64,000 nt of DNA from an uncultured Porphyromonadaceae bacterium (GTDB taxonomy: Bacteria > Bacteroidota > Bacteroidia > Bacteroidales > Muribaculaceae). The number at the start of each line of letters is the position of its first letter. Position 1 is the stretch's first letter. This document shows positions 1-9,633 of this stretch, one piece after another. Location: positions 62,001-126,000 of the forward strand of contig CALKRW010000048.1 in assembly GCA_937989585.1 (NCBI GenBank). Direction: 5' to 3'. Both the position numbers and the translations under genes were made by a program. The notes beneath the pieces were generated by a model, which saw only the letters and a list, made by a program, of their open reading frames with translations, was not told the DNA's origin and ran no database searches.

Positions 1-1544
1 GCATCATTCAGAGAACCGATATTATCCACCAGCCCAAGACGCAATGCGCTGCGTCCGTCCCATATACGTCCTTCGGCTATCTTCAGGACTTCGGAACGCT
101 CAATGCCACGGCCTTCGGCAACACGACTTGTAAAGAGTTCATATCCGTCCTCAACGCTCTTCTGCATGGCGCTGTACTGTGCCGGGGTCATGGGGGAAGT
201 AATCTGGGGGAATGCTGCATTGGCATTGGTCGATACTGTCGAGAAATTGATGCCGAGATGGTTGTTCATAAGTTTGTTCACGCATGGAATCATGCCGAAT
301 ATGCCTATCGAGCCCGTGAGTGTCTCTGCGTCCGCGTAGATTTTGTCTGCGCCGCAAGAGATATAGTAACCGCCCGATGCGGCATAGTCGCCCATCGAGA
401 CATAGAATGGTTTCTTCTTGGATTTGAAATATTCAAGGGCCTCCCATATCTGCTCCGATGCGAAAGCGCTGCCGCCTCCGGAATTCACACGTAGAACAAG
501 GCCCTTCACGTTCTCATCGTCAGCAAGACTTATGATTGCAGGAACAATATCTGTCGCTACGATGCCTTCATTGCCGTTGTCCACGATATCACCGAGGGCA
601 TAAAGCACGGCCACATGTTTTTCGTCTTTCGATGGCTGGTCTTCGCTTATGTTATTGGCTTCAAGATATTCCGCAGGACTGACAAGACGGAGATCCTCGT
701 CCATGTCAAGTTTTGTGAGTTTGCGGAGTTTGTTCTCGAAGACACGACGATAGCAGACCTCGTCCACAAGTTTATTCATGGTCAGCACATCCGTCTTTTG
801 AGCCATGAGCATCGAATCGGCCAGATTTTGTACTTGCGACGCGGGAATGCTGCGGTTCTCGGCGATTATGTCGCTGACCTCCGACCATACGGAGTCTATG
901 TAGACCTTGGTCTGTAACCTTGCAGGCTCGGACATCTGGGTAAGCAGGAACGGTTCGACCGCGCTCTTAAACTCGCCGACCTTGAACACCTGCACCTCGA
1001 CTCCGAGTTTATCAAGCGCATTCTTGAAGAACGGGACTGTCGAAGCAAGGCCGTGTATGTCGACTGCACCTTCAGGATTGACGAATATCTTTGTTGCGGC
1101 AGAGGCGACGAAATAGTCGCCCTGGGAATACATGTCACCGTATGCATAGACCCATTTGCCACTTTTCTTGAAGTCATTGATGGCCTCGAGTAACTCGCGA
1201 CGGGATGCATAACCCATTTCTGAACCTCCGCATTCAATGTAGATGCCGTCTATGTCCGAGTCCGAGGCGGCAAGACGGATCGCCCGGAGCATGGAGTTGA
1301 GGGTGGGTGATTTCAAGTCGAAATCTTCTGTTATAATTTCCGGTATTGAGGGCTTTGTCTCACGCTCGTTGATTACACCGGTCAGATCAATAACAAGTAT
1401 GCTGTGTTCCTTAATCTCGCTTTCGCCGACAAGAGAACCAATGGCGACACCTACAGCGATGATCAGTCCTATGATGAACAGAAAGCCCGAAAGCCATATT
1501 GCGGCCATCGAACCCATGAATGCTATGAAAAATTTCTTAAGCAT
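1..1544 (-). CDS. sppA: Signal peptide peptidase SppA (protease IV type), 3' end outside window
   Basis: Membrane-bound serine protease that degrades cleaved signal peptides. I translated the minus strand from the ATG at 1544 and found one open frame running off the window edge (514 codons visible). The N-terminus MLKKFFIAFMGSM leads into one strong membrane segment (about residues 5-35). Two tandem SppA domains follow. The dyad is visible: Lys193 in the FKSAVEP motif and Ser359 in NSGGGSAFASE, matching Lys209 and Ser409 of the E. coli enzyme. The C-terminal part, ending in a WDGRSALRLGLVD stretch, is typical of the family and nearly complete, so perhaps only some tens of residues are missing. 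It has its own promoter at 1589-1619, separate from ftsE upstream. Confidence 0.93.
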   Translation of the reverse strand, partial: MLKKFFIAFMGSMAAIWLSGFLFIIGLIIAVGVAIGSLVGESEIKEHSILVIDLTGVINERETKPSIPEIITEDFDLKSPTLNSMLRAIRLAASDSDIDGIYIECGGSEMGYASRRELLEAINDFKKSGKWVYAYGDMYSQGDYFVASAATKIFVNPEGAVDIHGLASTVPFFKNALDKLGVEVQVFKVGEFKSAVEPFLLTQMSEPARLQTKVYIDSVWSEVSDIIAENRSIPASQVQNLADSMLMAQKTDVLTMNKLVDEVCYRRVFENKLRKLTKLDMDEDLRLVSPAEYLEANNISEDQPSKDEKHVAVLYALGDIVDNGNEGIVATDIVPAIISLADDENVKGLVLRVNSGGGSAFASEQIWEALEYFKSKKKPFYVSMGDYAASGGYYISCGADKIYADAETLTGSIGIFGMIPCVNKLMNNHLGINFSTVSTNANAAFPQITSPMTPAQYSAMQKSVEDGYELFTSRVAEGRGIERSEVLKIAEGRIWDGRSALRLGLVDNIGSLND

Positions 1545-1588
1545 GATATTCGCGTGACGGATTTTTGTTTTAAAGTTTATTTAAAGGA

Positions 1589-1619
1589 CAAATTTAACAA
1601 TTATCTGCGGACTTTGCAA
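1589..1619 (-). promoter_or_regulatory. Promoter of sppA
   Basis: On the minus strand TTG (1619-1617), 20 bp, then TAAATTTG (1596-1589). This fits the Bacteroidetes sigma-ABfr consensus TTG-N19/21-TAnnTTTG and lies 45 bp upstream of the sppA ATG, between ftsE and sppA. Confidence 0.65.
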
Positions 1620-1641
1620 AGAAATGGCTCCGAATTTAAAA

Positions 1642-2310
1642 TCATGGCAGTTCGCTGAGTTTCTTATCCTCGCAGATGAGTACCCGTCCGAAGTAACGGT
1701 CTATCATTGGATGATTGTGGGTGGCAATGATTACAGCCGTGCCTTTCTTGGCTATCGAGGAAAGTAGAGCGAATATCTGGTTGCCGGTCTCGGGGTCAAG
1801 ATTGCCGGTGGGCTCGTCCGCGACAATTATGTCTGGTGAATTGAGTAGGGCGCGAGCGATTACTACTCGCTGCTGTTCTCCGCCGGACAGTTCATGCGGC
1901 ATCTTGTAATTCTTGTCAGCCATCTCAACCTGCCCTAGCACTTCCTCGATACGTGTGTTTATAAGTTCTTTGTCTTTCCACCCGGTGGCTTTTAAAACAA
2001 ACTCGAGGTTCGCATACACGGTGCGGTCGGTTAAGAGTTGAAAATCCTGGAATACTATGCCTATACGCCGCCTCAGCATGGGTATATCCTTGCGGCGCAA
2101 TGTCGTGAGATCATATTCGAGTACTCGGGCCTCGCCGCCGTTTACCGGGACCTCCCCGTAAATAGTCTTTATCAGCGAGGTCTTGCCGCTGCCGACTTTG
2201 CCCACAAGATATACTAGTTGGCCTTCCTCGACTTCAAGATTCACGTCCTTAAGTACGACATGCTCCTTTCGGTCTATTTCTGTGCCTTTATATTCTATTA
2301 CTTTTTCCAT
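1642..2310 (-). CDS. ftsE: Cell division ATP-binding protein FtsE-like
   Basis: ABC ATPase of 222 residues, the usual FtsE size. Visible motifs: Walker A GKVGSGKT (37-44), Q-loop in VFQDFQLL (about 86-93), signature LSGGEQQR (141-148), Walker B IIVADEP (161-167) and the switch His in ATHNHPM. The DEPTGNLDPE stretch is typical of FtsE/LolD/MacB-type ATPases. In the family FtsE pairs with the permease FtsX at the divisome to control peptidoglycan hydrolases; no ftsX is next to it here, so the partner must be elsewhere. LolD or another MacB-class ATPase is the alternative. It reads in the same direction as sppA, about 100 bp upstream of it. Confidence 0.8.
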   Translation of the reverse strand: MEKVIEYKGTEIDRKEHVVLKDVNLEVEEGQLVYLVGKVGSGKTSLIKTIYGEVPVNGGEARVLEYDLTTLRRKDIPMLRRRIGIVFQDFQLLTDRTVYANLEFVLKATGWKDKELINTRIEEVLGQVEMADKNYKMPHELSGGEQQRVVIARALLNSPDIIVADEPTGNLDPETGNQIFALLSSIAKKGTAVIIATHNHPMIDRYFGRVLICEDKKLSELP

Positions 2311-2328
2311 TTATATAACTTTATTTTG

Positions 2329-2336
2329 CAAAATTA
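2329..2336 (-). promoter_or_regulatory. Possible -7 element for ftsE
   Basis: TAATTTTG on the minus strand, 19 bp upstream of the ftsE ATG. It matches TAnnTTTG, but there is no TTG at the right spacing, so this is a weak call. Confidence 0.35.
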
Positions 2337-2387
2337 ATAATTATTGTTATCCGCTAATGTTTTTGCAAACGAAATTTTGCATATTAG

Positions 2388-2417
2388 TTGCACATATTTT
2401 ATTTTAATATAACTTTA
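2388..2417 (+). promoter_or_regulatory. Promoter candidate of the efflux operon
   Basis: TTG (2388-2390), 19 bp, then TAACTTTA (2410-2417). The last base departs from TAnnTTTG but the spacing is exact. It lies about 65 bp upstream of the adaptor start chosen here, which argues against a longer frame that opens at 2388 inside the promoter. Confidence 0.45.
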
Positions 2418-2480
2418 GCATGTACGTCTCGGATTTTTTTGCGAATTTTGTACTCAAAATCCATAACTGTTTTTCTATTT

Positions 2481-3695
2481 ATGCGCTACATTCATATCCC
2501 TTATATGAGACATGCCGCCTACATTGCTTTTGTTCTGACAGTCGCAGCATGCTCGAACAATGCCGGTGACGAACTGGCTCATCATCACCACGACCACGGT
2601 ACTTCCCACGAAGGTCACGACCATGAATCCGAAGGCCACGACCATGATGCTGAGGGCAAAGACGGGACTCATGAGCATGCTGCGGGCGGCGAGATTATTC
2701 TTGAGCCGGAGCAGGCCGCCCGTTTTGGAGTCAAGACCATGAAAGTCGCCCCCGCTCCTTTCAACGATGTAATAAAAACTACCGGACGTATCGTCGAGGC
2801 TCCTGATGCCGCCGGTGTTATAGTCGCTCCTACATCCGGCGTGGTAACACTCTCGCCCAATGCCGTCGCCGGAAACCATGTATCGCGTGGCGCACGCATC
2901 GCCACAGTCCGTCCGTCCGCAGTAACCGGAGGCGACCCGAACGCCGCAGCCCGCGCTGCTGTCAATGCCGCCAAACGCGAAGTCGACCGTCTGAAACCTC
3001 TCCACGACCGTGGCATTGTCTCTACGGCTGATTATAACCGTGCTCTTGCTGCTCTTGATGCCGCCAAGGCAGCATACAGCCCTGCCGCAGCATCGGGGGC
3101 TGCCATTTCTCCTGTTGCGGGAACCATCACCCAGTTGTTGGTCAGCCAGGGCCAGTATGTCGATGCCGGTACACCCATTGCCTCTGTCTCAGGTTCCGGT
3201 CGGCTTACTCTTCAGGCAGACCTGCCACAGAAGGATTATGCTTCGGCGGCTTCTATTTCCGGCGTAAAAATCAAGACACCCTACTCTTCCGAAGTAATGG
3301 ACCTTAGCGCAATGGGAGCGAAACGTACCCAGGCTTCGCAACTTGTTTCCACTACACCCGGATATATTCCTATCTTCTTTACCCTTAACAATAATGGCTC
3401 ACTCGTTCCCGGAACCTATGTCGAGGTTTATCTCCTGGGGGCAGAGAGACCGAATGTTATCTCCGTTCCGTTGACGGCTCTTTCCGAACAGCAGGGAAAG
3501 TATTTCGTCTATGTCAGGCTTGATGAGGAAGGTTACATGAAGACTTCGGTCACCCTTGGCCAGCGCGACGGCGAGAATGTAGAGATTGTTTCTGGCCTTC
3601 ATCCCGGCGACGAGGTCGTGACCGAGGGAACAACTACAGTCCGTCTTGCTGAATCCTCGAATGTGGTTCCCGAAGGCCACTCGCACAACCATTGA
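2481..3695 (+). CDS. CusB-type efflux adaptor lipoprotein with His-rich N-terminus
   Basis: Periplasmic adaptor (membrane fusion protein) linking the RND pump to the outer-membrane channel encoded just downstream. From 2481 the protein has a lipoprotein signal peptide with lipobox VAAC and Cys24 (ATG at 2505 is an alternative start). Directly after the Cys come about 45 residues dominated by His, Asp and Glu (HHHHDHG, SHEGHDHE, GHDHDAEG), a likely metal-binding tail. Then follow barrel-sandwich halves around an alpha-helical hairpin (DRLKPLHDRGIVSTADYN) and C-terminal beta domains, ending HSHNH. The His-rich ends and the neighbours indicate a heavy-metal (Cu/Ag or Zn/Co/Cd) system; which metal cannot be told. 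Confidence 0.85.
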   Translation: MRYIHIPYMRHAAYIAFVLTVAACSNNAGDELAHHHHDHGTSHEGHDHESEGHDHDAEGKDGTHEHAAGGEIILEPEQAARFGVKTMKVAPAPFNDVIKTTGRIVEAPDAAGVIVAPTSGVVTLSPNAVAGNHVSRGARIATVRPSAVTGGDPNAAARAAVNAAKREVDRLKPLHDRGIVSTADYNRALAALDAAKAAYSPAAASGAAISPVAGTITQLLVSQGQYVDAGTPIASVSGSGRLTLQADLPQKDYASAASISGVKIKTPYSSEVMDLSAMGAKRTQASQLVSTTPGYIPIFFTLNNNGSLVPGTYVEVYLLGAERPNVISVPLTALSEQQGKYFVYVRLDEEGYMKTSVTLGQRDGENVEIVSGLHPGDEVVTEGTTTVRLAESSNVVPEGHSHNH

Positions 3696-3743
3696 TTTCC
3701 CTTAGGTATTTTTATCGCTCATTCGAAAGCACATATTTGAATC

Positions 3744-6700
3744 ATGCTTAACAAGATTATCCGCTTTTCACTGAATAACCGCCTGACGGTACTGATTCTG
3801 ATGGGTCTCATACTTTGTTTCGGCACGGTGATTCTGCTACGAAGCGATGTCGATATTTTCCCCGATCTCAACGCTCCCACGGTTGTGGTCATGACCGAGG
3901 CTCCGGGCATGGCTCCGGAGGAAGTTGAGAAAATGGTTACATATCCTATCGAGACTTCTGTCAACGGTTCTACCGGCGTCCGTCGCGTCCGCTCCACTTC
4001 CACTACCGGTTTTTCGGCTGTATGGGTCGAATTCGACTGGGGAACCGACATATACCGTGCACGTCAGATTGTTTCCGAACGCATGGCCGGACTTGCCGAG
4101 ACACTGCCTCCGGGCGTCGGCTCTCCCACCCTCGGACCGCAGTCTTCTATTCTCGGTGAAATAATGATTATCGGTCTTACTGCCGATTCCACTTCACTGA
4201 TGGAACTCAATACCATTGCTGACAAGACCATACGGCCACGCCTCCTTGCACTCGGTGGCGTATCGCAGGTTTCGATTCTCGGTGGCGATGTCCGCGAGTT
4301 TCAGATTCAACTCATTCCTGAGAAGATGAGAGCCATGAATGTCTCGGTAGATGAAGTCACCGAGGCAGTCGAACAGATGAACCAGAATGCTGCCGGAAGC
4401 ATCGCATACGATTTCGGGAATGAATATATAGTCAAGGGAGATATCAATACCTCTTCCGTCGAAGAAATAGGACGTTCAGTTGTCCGCAGTGATGAAAACG
4501 GCATAGTGACACTCGACGATATCGCAAACGTCACGATTGCCGGTGCGCATCCCCGACTCGGTGTTGGTTCTGTCAAGGCTCAGCCAGCAGTTCTGATTAC
4601 TGTGACTAAGCAGCCCGGTGTCTCGACCATAGACCTCACAAAGGAAATTGAGGCCGACCTCGCCGAGGTTTCCAAGACTCTTCCTTCGGACATCCACATC
4701 GCCACTGACATTTTCAAGCAAAGCGATTTCATCGACAACTCTATCTCGAACCTACAGCGGACATTGCTCGAGGGTGCCCTATTCGTGATAGTGGTATTGT
4801 TCTTCTTCCTGATGAATCTGCGCACAACGGTAATTTCGGTCGTCGCTCTGCCTTTGTCCATTATTCTTACGGTAATAGTTCTTCATATACTTGGCTATTC
4901 ATTGAATACCATGTCGCTCGGCGGCATTGCCATCGCCATCGGCTCTCTTGTCGATGATGCGATCGTTGACGTGGAGAATGTCTATAAGCGCCTCCGTGAG
5001 AACCGTGCGTTGCCCGAGGACAAGCGCCAGTCCGCCCTCAAGGTCATCTACCATGCTTCCGCCGAAGTGCGTATGCCAATATTCAATTCTTCGCTCATCA
5101 TCATTGCAAGTTTCCTGCCGCTTTTCTTCCTCAGCGGTATAGAGGGACGCATGCTGATTCCTCTTGGCATTTCATTCATAGTCGCACTCATCGCCTCAAC
5201 AATCGTAGCCCTGACACTGACACCTGTGCTTTGCTACTATCTCCTAGGATCACGTAAGCAGAATCTTGAGGAAAGCCGCGAGCCCTGGGTCACTCGTAAA
5301 CTCCGCGCCTGGTATTCTTCTGCCGTCAGGGCATCTCTTTCCCATGTCAAACCCATGCTGATTGCCGTCGGCGTTCTTTTTGCGGTTTGCGCAGGTCTTT
5401 TCTTCACTCTCGGACGTTCGTTCCTGCCTTCTTTCAACGAAGGTTCGTTTACAATCAATGTCTCTACTCTTCCGGGTATATCCTTAGAGGAAAGCGACCG
5501 CATCGGACGCGAGGCCGAGAAGATCATCATGTCGGTTCCCGAGATAAAGACTGTTGCCCGCAAGACGGGACGTGCCGAACTTGACGAGCATTCCCTTGGT
5601 GTCAATGTTTCGGAAATCGAGGCTCCCTATGCACTGAACAACGGACGTACCCGTGGCGAGGTCGCAAGGGAACTGCGTGAGAAACTTTCGGAACTTCCGG
5701 GAACCAATATTGAAATCGGTCAGCCTATCTCGCACCGCATAGACGCCATGCTCTCCGGAACCGAGGCCCAGATTGCAATCAAACTGTTCGGCGATGACCT
5801 CAACACGCTTTTCGCCATCGGCTCTCAGATCCGCAATGTCGTGAGCGAGGTTCCCGAGATTGTCGATGTCAACATTGAACAGCAGATCGAGCGTCCGGAA
5901 CTTTCAATCGAGCCTCGCCGTGAACTTCTCGCACGCTTCGGCATAACAATGCCTCAGTTCCGCCGTGCCATTGAGACCTCGCTTGCCGGTGTGACTGTCT
6001 CACAGGTTTATGAGGAAGGTCAGCGCTACGACCTCCGTCTGCTTGTCGAGCCCTCGTCCCGAAGCACACTTGAGGATATCAAGGATCTTCTCATCGACTC
6101 AAACCAGGGCAAGATTCCCTTGAGTTCTGTCGCCGAAATCAAATCAACCACAGGCCCCAACACCATCAACCGCGAGAATGTCAAGCGCCGCATAGTCATT
6201 TCCGCCAATGTCGAGGGTGGTGACCTGCGCGGTATCGTCAATAACATTTCTAAGGCTATTGACGAGAAGGTGAAACTCCCCGAGAACTATTACCTGAGTT
6301 ATGGTGGCCAGTTCGAGAGCGAGGCAGCCGCATCGCGCACTCTTGCATGGGCGACGCTCGGCGCCCTGCTTGTCATCCTCATGCTCCTTTATGGCGAGTT
6401 CAAGAACTTCGGACAGTCGCTTCTCATTCTCATCAACATGCCTCTGGCCATGATTGGAGGTGTTCTCATCCTTGTTATCACCGGCAAGGAACTTAACATT
6501 CCGGCTATCATAGGCTTCATCTCCCTTTTAGGTATCTCTACCCGAAACGGTATGTTGCTTATCTCCCGCTTTAATGCACTGAAGGCTGAGGGCGAGAATC
6601 TTGTCGACCGGATTGTCCACGGTTCCTCAGACCGTCTCCTGCCAATCATTATGACTGCCTTGACCTCCGCTCTCGCACTCATTCCTCTTGCCATAAACGG

Positions 6701-6869
6701 CGACTCGCCGGGTAACGAGATTCAGTCTCCTCTTGCTGTCGTAATCCTTGGCGGCCTTATCTCGGCAACCGTTCTGAATATTTTCGTCGTACCGGGAATC
6801 TATTATCTCATGAACCGTAAAAAGTCAAAATCAAAGAACGATGACACTCCTAAAGAAATACTTGACTAA
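3744..6869 (+). CDS. CusA/CzcA-type RND heavy-metal efflux pump
   Basis: Inner-membrane proton-driven pump of 1041 residues, the normal RND length. The N-terminus MLNKIIRFSLNNRLTV, the first membrane helix and the DVDIFPDLNAPTV stretch are typical of the heavy-metal RND subfamily. The TM4 signature GSLVDDAIVDVEN near residue 400 carries the acidic residues of proton relay. Two large periplasmic loops and a second half of membrane helices (about 870-1025) complete the duplicated fold. It sits 48 bp after the adaptor and overlaps the TolC-like gene by 29 bp, so the three are one operon. The substrate is inferred from family and from the His-rich adaptor. Confidence 0.9.
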   Translation: MLNKIIRFSLNNRLTVLILMGLILCFGTVILLRSDVDIFPDLNAPTVVVMTEAPGMAPEEVEKMVTYPIETSVNGSTGVRRVRSTSTTGFSAVWVEFDWGTDIYRARQIVSERMAGLAETLPPGVGSPTLGPQSSILGEIMIIGLTADSTSLMELNTIADKTIRPRLLALGGVSQVSILGGDVREFQIQLIPEKMRAMNVSVDEVTEAVEQMNQNAAGSIAYDFGNEYIVKGDINTSSVEEIGRSVVRSDENGIVTLDDIANVTIAGAHPRLGVGSVKAQPAVLITVTKQPGVSTIDLTKEIEADLAEVSKTLPSDIHIATDIFKQSDFIDNSISNLQRTLLEGALFVIVVLFFFLMNLRTTVISVVALPLSIILTVIVLHILGYSLNTMSLGGIAIAIGSLVDDAIVDVENVYKRLRENRALPEDKRQSALKVIYHASAEVRMPIFNSSLIIIASFLPLFFLSGIEGRMLIPLGISFIVALIASTIVALTLTPVLCYYLLGSRKQNLEESREPWVTRKLRAWYSSAVRASLSHVKPMLIAVGVLFAVCAGLFFTLGRSFLPSFNEGSFTINVSTLPGISLEESDRIGREAEKIIMSVPEIKTVARKTGRAELDEHSLGVNVSEIEAPYALNNGRTRGEVARELREKLSELPGTNIEIGQPISHRIDAMLSGTEAQIAIKLFGDDLNTLFAIGSQIRNVVSEVPEIVDVNIEQQIERPELSIEPRRELLARFGITMPQFRRAIETSLAGVTVSQVYEEGQRYDLRLLVEPSSRSTLEDIKDLLIDSNQGKIPLSSVAEIKSTTGPNTINRENVKRRIVISANVEGGDLRGIVNNISKAIDEKVKLPENYYLSYGGQFESEAAASRTLAWATLGALLVILMLLYGEFKNFGQSLLILINMPLAMIGGVLILVITGKELNIPAIIGFISLLGISTRNGMLLISRFNALKAEGENLVDRIVHGSSDRLLPIIMTALTSALALIPLAINGDSPGNEIQSPLAVVILGGLISATVLNIFVVPGIYYLMNRKKSKSKNDDTPKEILD

Positions 6870-8049
6870 GTTCTTCCTTGCTACAGCGGCCGTATCTGTT
6901 TCAGTATCGGCCATAGCGGCAGAATCACGCACGGTTTCGCGTCAGGAAGCAATAAACATGATACTTCGCGGCAATCCCACTCTCGGCACTCTCCGCCGTG
7001 CAGCATCTGCTGAAAATGTTCTCGGCAAGGCTACATCCCAACTGGGAGGTCCGGAAATAGAAGGTTCCTATTCGTTTGGTTCCGGCGCGGATGACAAATG
7101 GGAGTTCGGCATCAGCCAGGGCTTCGACTGGCCCGGCGCATACAACGCCCGCCGAAAGGCATCCGACGCTCAGTCGCGTGCCCGCATGGCCAATCTTGCT
7201 GTCGCAGAGCAACAGGTCAGACTTGATGCCATGATGTGTATCATTGACGGCGTGTACAATACCCGGCGTCTTAAATCACTAACCCTCTTGCGCGAGAATC
7301 TCGATTCTGTGGCAAGAAGTATAGAATATGGCTTCAATCATGGCGAACTCACAATCCTTGACGTGAAAAAAGTTCGCCTTGAACTATTCAGGCTCGACAA
7401 CGATATCAGCGACTGCCGCGGAGCGCTGGATGAGGCCGAATCATCATTGCGACTTCTTGCGGGCGATTCGGCTCTCAGTGTTGACCTTGCTGACTACGAT
7501 ATACAGCCATTCTACTCGCTTGGAGAGTATTATACGTTTGCCGAAAACGCCCCGGCGGTTCAGGCAGCCCTTGCACAGGCCGAGGCAAATGGTCTCGAGG
7601 CCGAGGCGTCACGGCTTTCACGTCTTCCTTCTTTCTCGCTTGGCTACAGGCATGCTTTCGAGGAGGGACATCATTTCAATGGCATCTCCGCTTCTGTAGG
7701 TCTGCCCTCATGGGGAAGGAACTATGAGCGTGAAGGCAACCGGCTGCTTGCCGAAAACTCTCTGTCGCAGGCTTCAATAGCCACTGCCGAGGCAAAGCGT
7801 GCCATTGACAGCGACTATGCTCAGGCTGAAAGACTGCGTGAAATGATGAAGAAATATAACAGTGTGATTTTCGATGACGAATATATCGAACTTCTGATGC
7901 TGGCCTATCATGGCGGCCAGATAAATGTCATAACCCTAATCCAGGAAATCAACTTCTTCATCGAGGCCTCCCTCGAGTTCCAGACCGCAGACCGCGACTA
8001 CCAGCGACTGCTCGCCCGACTGAACATCAACCTTCCGGAAAGGCAATAG
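6841..8049 (+). CDS. TolC-family outer-membrane efflux channel
   Basis: 402-residue protein with a signal peptide (MTLLKKYLTKFFLATAAVSVSVSAIAAES), followed by long alternating helical segments rich in Ala, Glu and Arg as in outer membrane efflux proteins (CusC/TolC type). Its start overlaps the end of the pump gene by 29 bp in another frame, suggesting coupled translation. A rho-independent terminator 25 bp after the stop closes the operon. It would form the exit duct of the tripartite metal exporter. Confidence 0.87.
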   Translation: MTLLKKYLTKFFLATAAVSVSVSAIAAESRTVSRQEAINMILRGNPTLGTLRRAASAENVLGKATSQLGGPEIEGSYSFGSGADDKWEFGISQGFDWPGAYNARRKASDAQSRARMANLAVAEQQVRLDAMMCIIDGVYNTRRLKSLTLLRENLDSVARSIEYGFNHGELTILDVKKVRLELFRLDNDISDCRGALDEAESSLRLLAGDSALSVDLADYDIQPFYSLGEYYTFAENAPAVQAALAQAEANGLEAEASRLSRLPSFSLGYRHAFEEGHHFNGISASVGLPSWGRNYEREGNRLLAENSLSQASIATAEAKRAIDSDYAQAERLREMMKKYNSVIFDDEYIELLMLAYHGGQINVITLIQEINFFIEASLEFQTADRDYQRLLARLNINLPERQ

Positions 8050-8073
8050 TATTTCTCGTCAAGCCAGTATTAG

Positions 8074-8131
8074 ACGCTAATTCACACTGCCCGCGCAATC
8101 AAGCGCGTTGAATGTGGGAATTAGCGTTTTT
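8074..8131 (+). terminator. Rho-independent terminator after the efflux operon
   Basis: Inverted repeat ACGCTAATTC (8074-8083) with GAATTAGCGT (8118-8127), enclosing a second GC-rich hairpin (CGCG ... CGCG near 8092-8106), followed by a run of T. Confidence 0.85.
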
Positions 8132-8148
8132 CTTGTGAACAATGCGCC

Positions 8149-8178
8149 TTGTAATTTGTACAAATTTTATTAACTTTG
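8149..8178 (+). promoter_or_regulatory. Promoter of the dedA gene
   Basis: TTG (8149-8151), 19 bp, TAACTTTG (8171-8178): a full match to the Bacteroidetes consensus, 30 bp before the ATG. Confidence 0.75.
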
Positions 8179-8208
8179 CATCTTGATTTACACTAAAAAG
8201 ACAATGCA

Positions 8209-8922
8209 ATGACAGATATTCTCACTCTTATTCCCGCCGATGCAACCATGGGGTTGCTTGACTACTTCAATGCCCAGACATTCTTCAACTGGTTCATAGA
8301 AAATGCCAACTACCTCTTTGTGTTTGTATTCATGGCCATTGAGAGTTCTTTTATACCTTTCCCGTCTGAACTGGTTGTGCCGCCTGCCGCGTACCTTGCC
8401 GTAACTCACAGTGACGACATGTCTGTTGTCGGTGTGGTCATTGTCGCGACAGCGGGCGCACTTTTCGGTGCCTTCATCAACTATTTTCTTGCGATGTGGA
8501 TCGGAAGGCCGGTTGTCTATAAATTTGCTGACTCTCGCTTTGGTCACGCATGCCTCATCAACCGTGAGAAAGTGGACAAGGCCGAGAAATATTTCGACGC
8601 CCACGGCGCTATTTCCACTCTTATCGGTCGTCTTATTCCTGTCATCAGACAATTCATTTCGATACCATCCGGCATCGCCAAAATGAACATTCTAACCTTC
8701 ACCATCTTTACCACAATAGGTGCGATGATATGGAATGCCGTACTTGCCGGTCTTGGTGCATGGCTTGGCCATGTTGTTCCGATCAAAAACCTAATGCCCA
8801 TGATTGAGGAATATAACACCTACCTGAGCATAGGCGGTCTTGTAATCGGTCTCGTCTGCATAGGTTTCATCCTGTACAACGCTTTCAAGAAAAAGAAGAC
8901 TGACGAACTGCCCCTCGAATAA
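8209..8922 (+). CDS. DedA-family membrane protein
   Basis: 237-residue integral membrane protein of the DedA/VTT family. The family signature lies around ESSFIPFPSELVVPPAAYLA (near residues 45-64) and the conserved RLIPVIRQFISIPSG motif around residues 142-156. Four to five hydrophobic segments are visible, with a basic tail (FKKKKTDE). DedA proteins are undecaprenyl-phosphate or phospholipid transporters or scramblases needed for envelope homeostasis. Strong own promoter; rpe follows 66 bp later, so it may head the long rpe-ftsK-trxB-dsbD run. Confidence 0.9.
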   Translation: MTDILTLIPADATMGLLDYFNAQTFFNWFIENANYLFVFVFMAIESSFIPFPSELVVPPAAYLAVTHSDDMSVVGVVIVATAGALFGAFINYFLAMWIGRPVVYKFADSRFGHACLINREKVDKAEKYFDAHGAISTLIGRLIPVIRQFISIPSGIAKMNILTFTIFTTIGAMIWNAVLAGLGAWLGHVVPIKNLMPMIEEYNTYLSIGGLVIGLVCIGFILYNAFKKKKTDELPLE

Positions 8923-8988
8923 CCGACTTCCCTTTTTCGGTCTTCAACCATCAGCATTATTTTCTCTCACCTCTAAATTTTTCTCAAG

Positions 8989-9633
8989 ATGATTGTCTCA
9001 CCCTCAATGCTTGCTGCCGACTTCGGCAATCTAGACAGCGAGCTCGACATGGTCAACGAGTCCAGGGCCGAATGGATTCATTGTGATGTGATGGACGGCG
9101 TGTTCGTCCCCAATATCTCCTATGGATTCCCTGTGATAAAGTCTATGGCCAGACGAGCCAGGAAACCTCTTGATGTGCACCTGATGATTGTCGATCCGAT
9201 TCGTTACGTTAGTCAGGTCCGTGACTGCGGGGCAACAATCATGAACGTACATCAGGAAGCCTGTACCCACCTTCACAGGACGGTCGAGGCCATCAGGGTC
9301 GCCGGGATGAAACCTGCAGTGACACTCAATCCCGCTACCCCCGTCATTATGCTTCAAGACATTATCTCCGACATTGATATGGTTCTGCTTATGAGCGTCA
9401 ATCCAGGATTCGGAGGTCAGAAGTTCATTGAGAATACCTACACAAAAATACACAGACTGCGTGAACTGATTGACAATAGCGGTTCCAAGGCCCTCATTGA
9501 GATTGATGGAGGTGTAACACTTGAGAACGCCCCGCTTCTAGCCGATGCGGGTGCCGATGTCCTGGTTTCCGGAAGCGCGATATTCAAGTCGCCCGATCCA
9601 ATGGCTGTCATTGACAGTATGGCTGAATTGTAG
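8989..9633 (+). CDS. rpe: Ribulose-phosphate 3-epimerase
   Basis: 214 residues, standard length. Interconverts D-ribulose 5-phosphate and D-xylulose 5-phosphate in the pentose phosphate pathway. TIM-barrel motifs are all present: SPSMLAADFGNL at the N-terminus, HCDVMDGVFVPNISYG (metal His and catalytic Asp), DVHLMIVDP, SVNPGFGGQKF and EIDGGVTLENAPLLADAGAD with the second catalytic Asp and the phosphate site, then VSGSAIF. Start at the ATG immediately before IVSPSML. Confidence 0.97.
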   Translation: MIVSPSMLAADFGNLDSELDMVNESRAEWIHCDVMDGVFVPNISYGFPVIKSMARRARKPLDVHLMIVDPIRYVSQVRDCGATIMNVHQEACTHLHRTVEAIRVAGMKPAVTLNPATPVIMLQDIISDIDMVLLMSVNPGFGGQKFIENTYTKIHRLRELIDNSGSKALIEIDGGVTLENAPLLADAGADVLVSGSAIFKSPDPMAVIDSMAEL

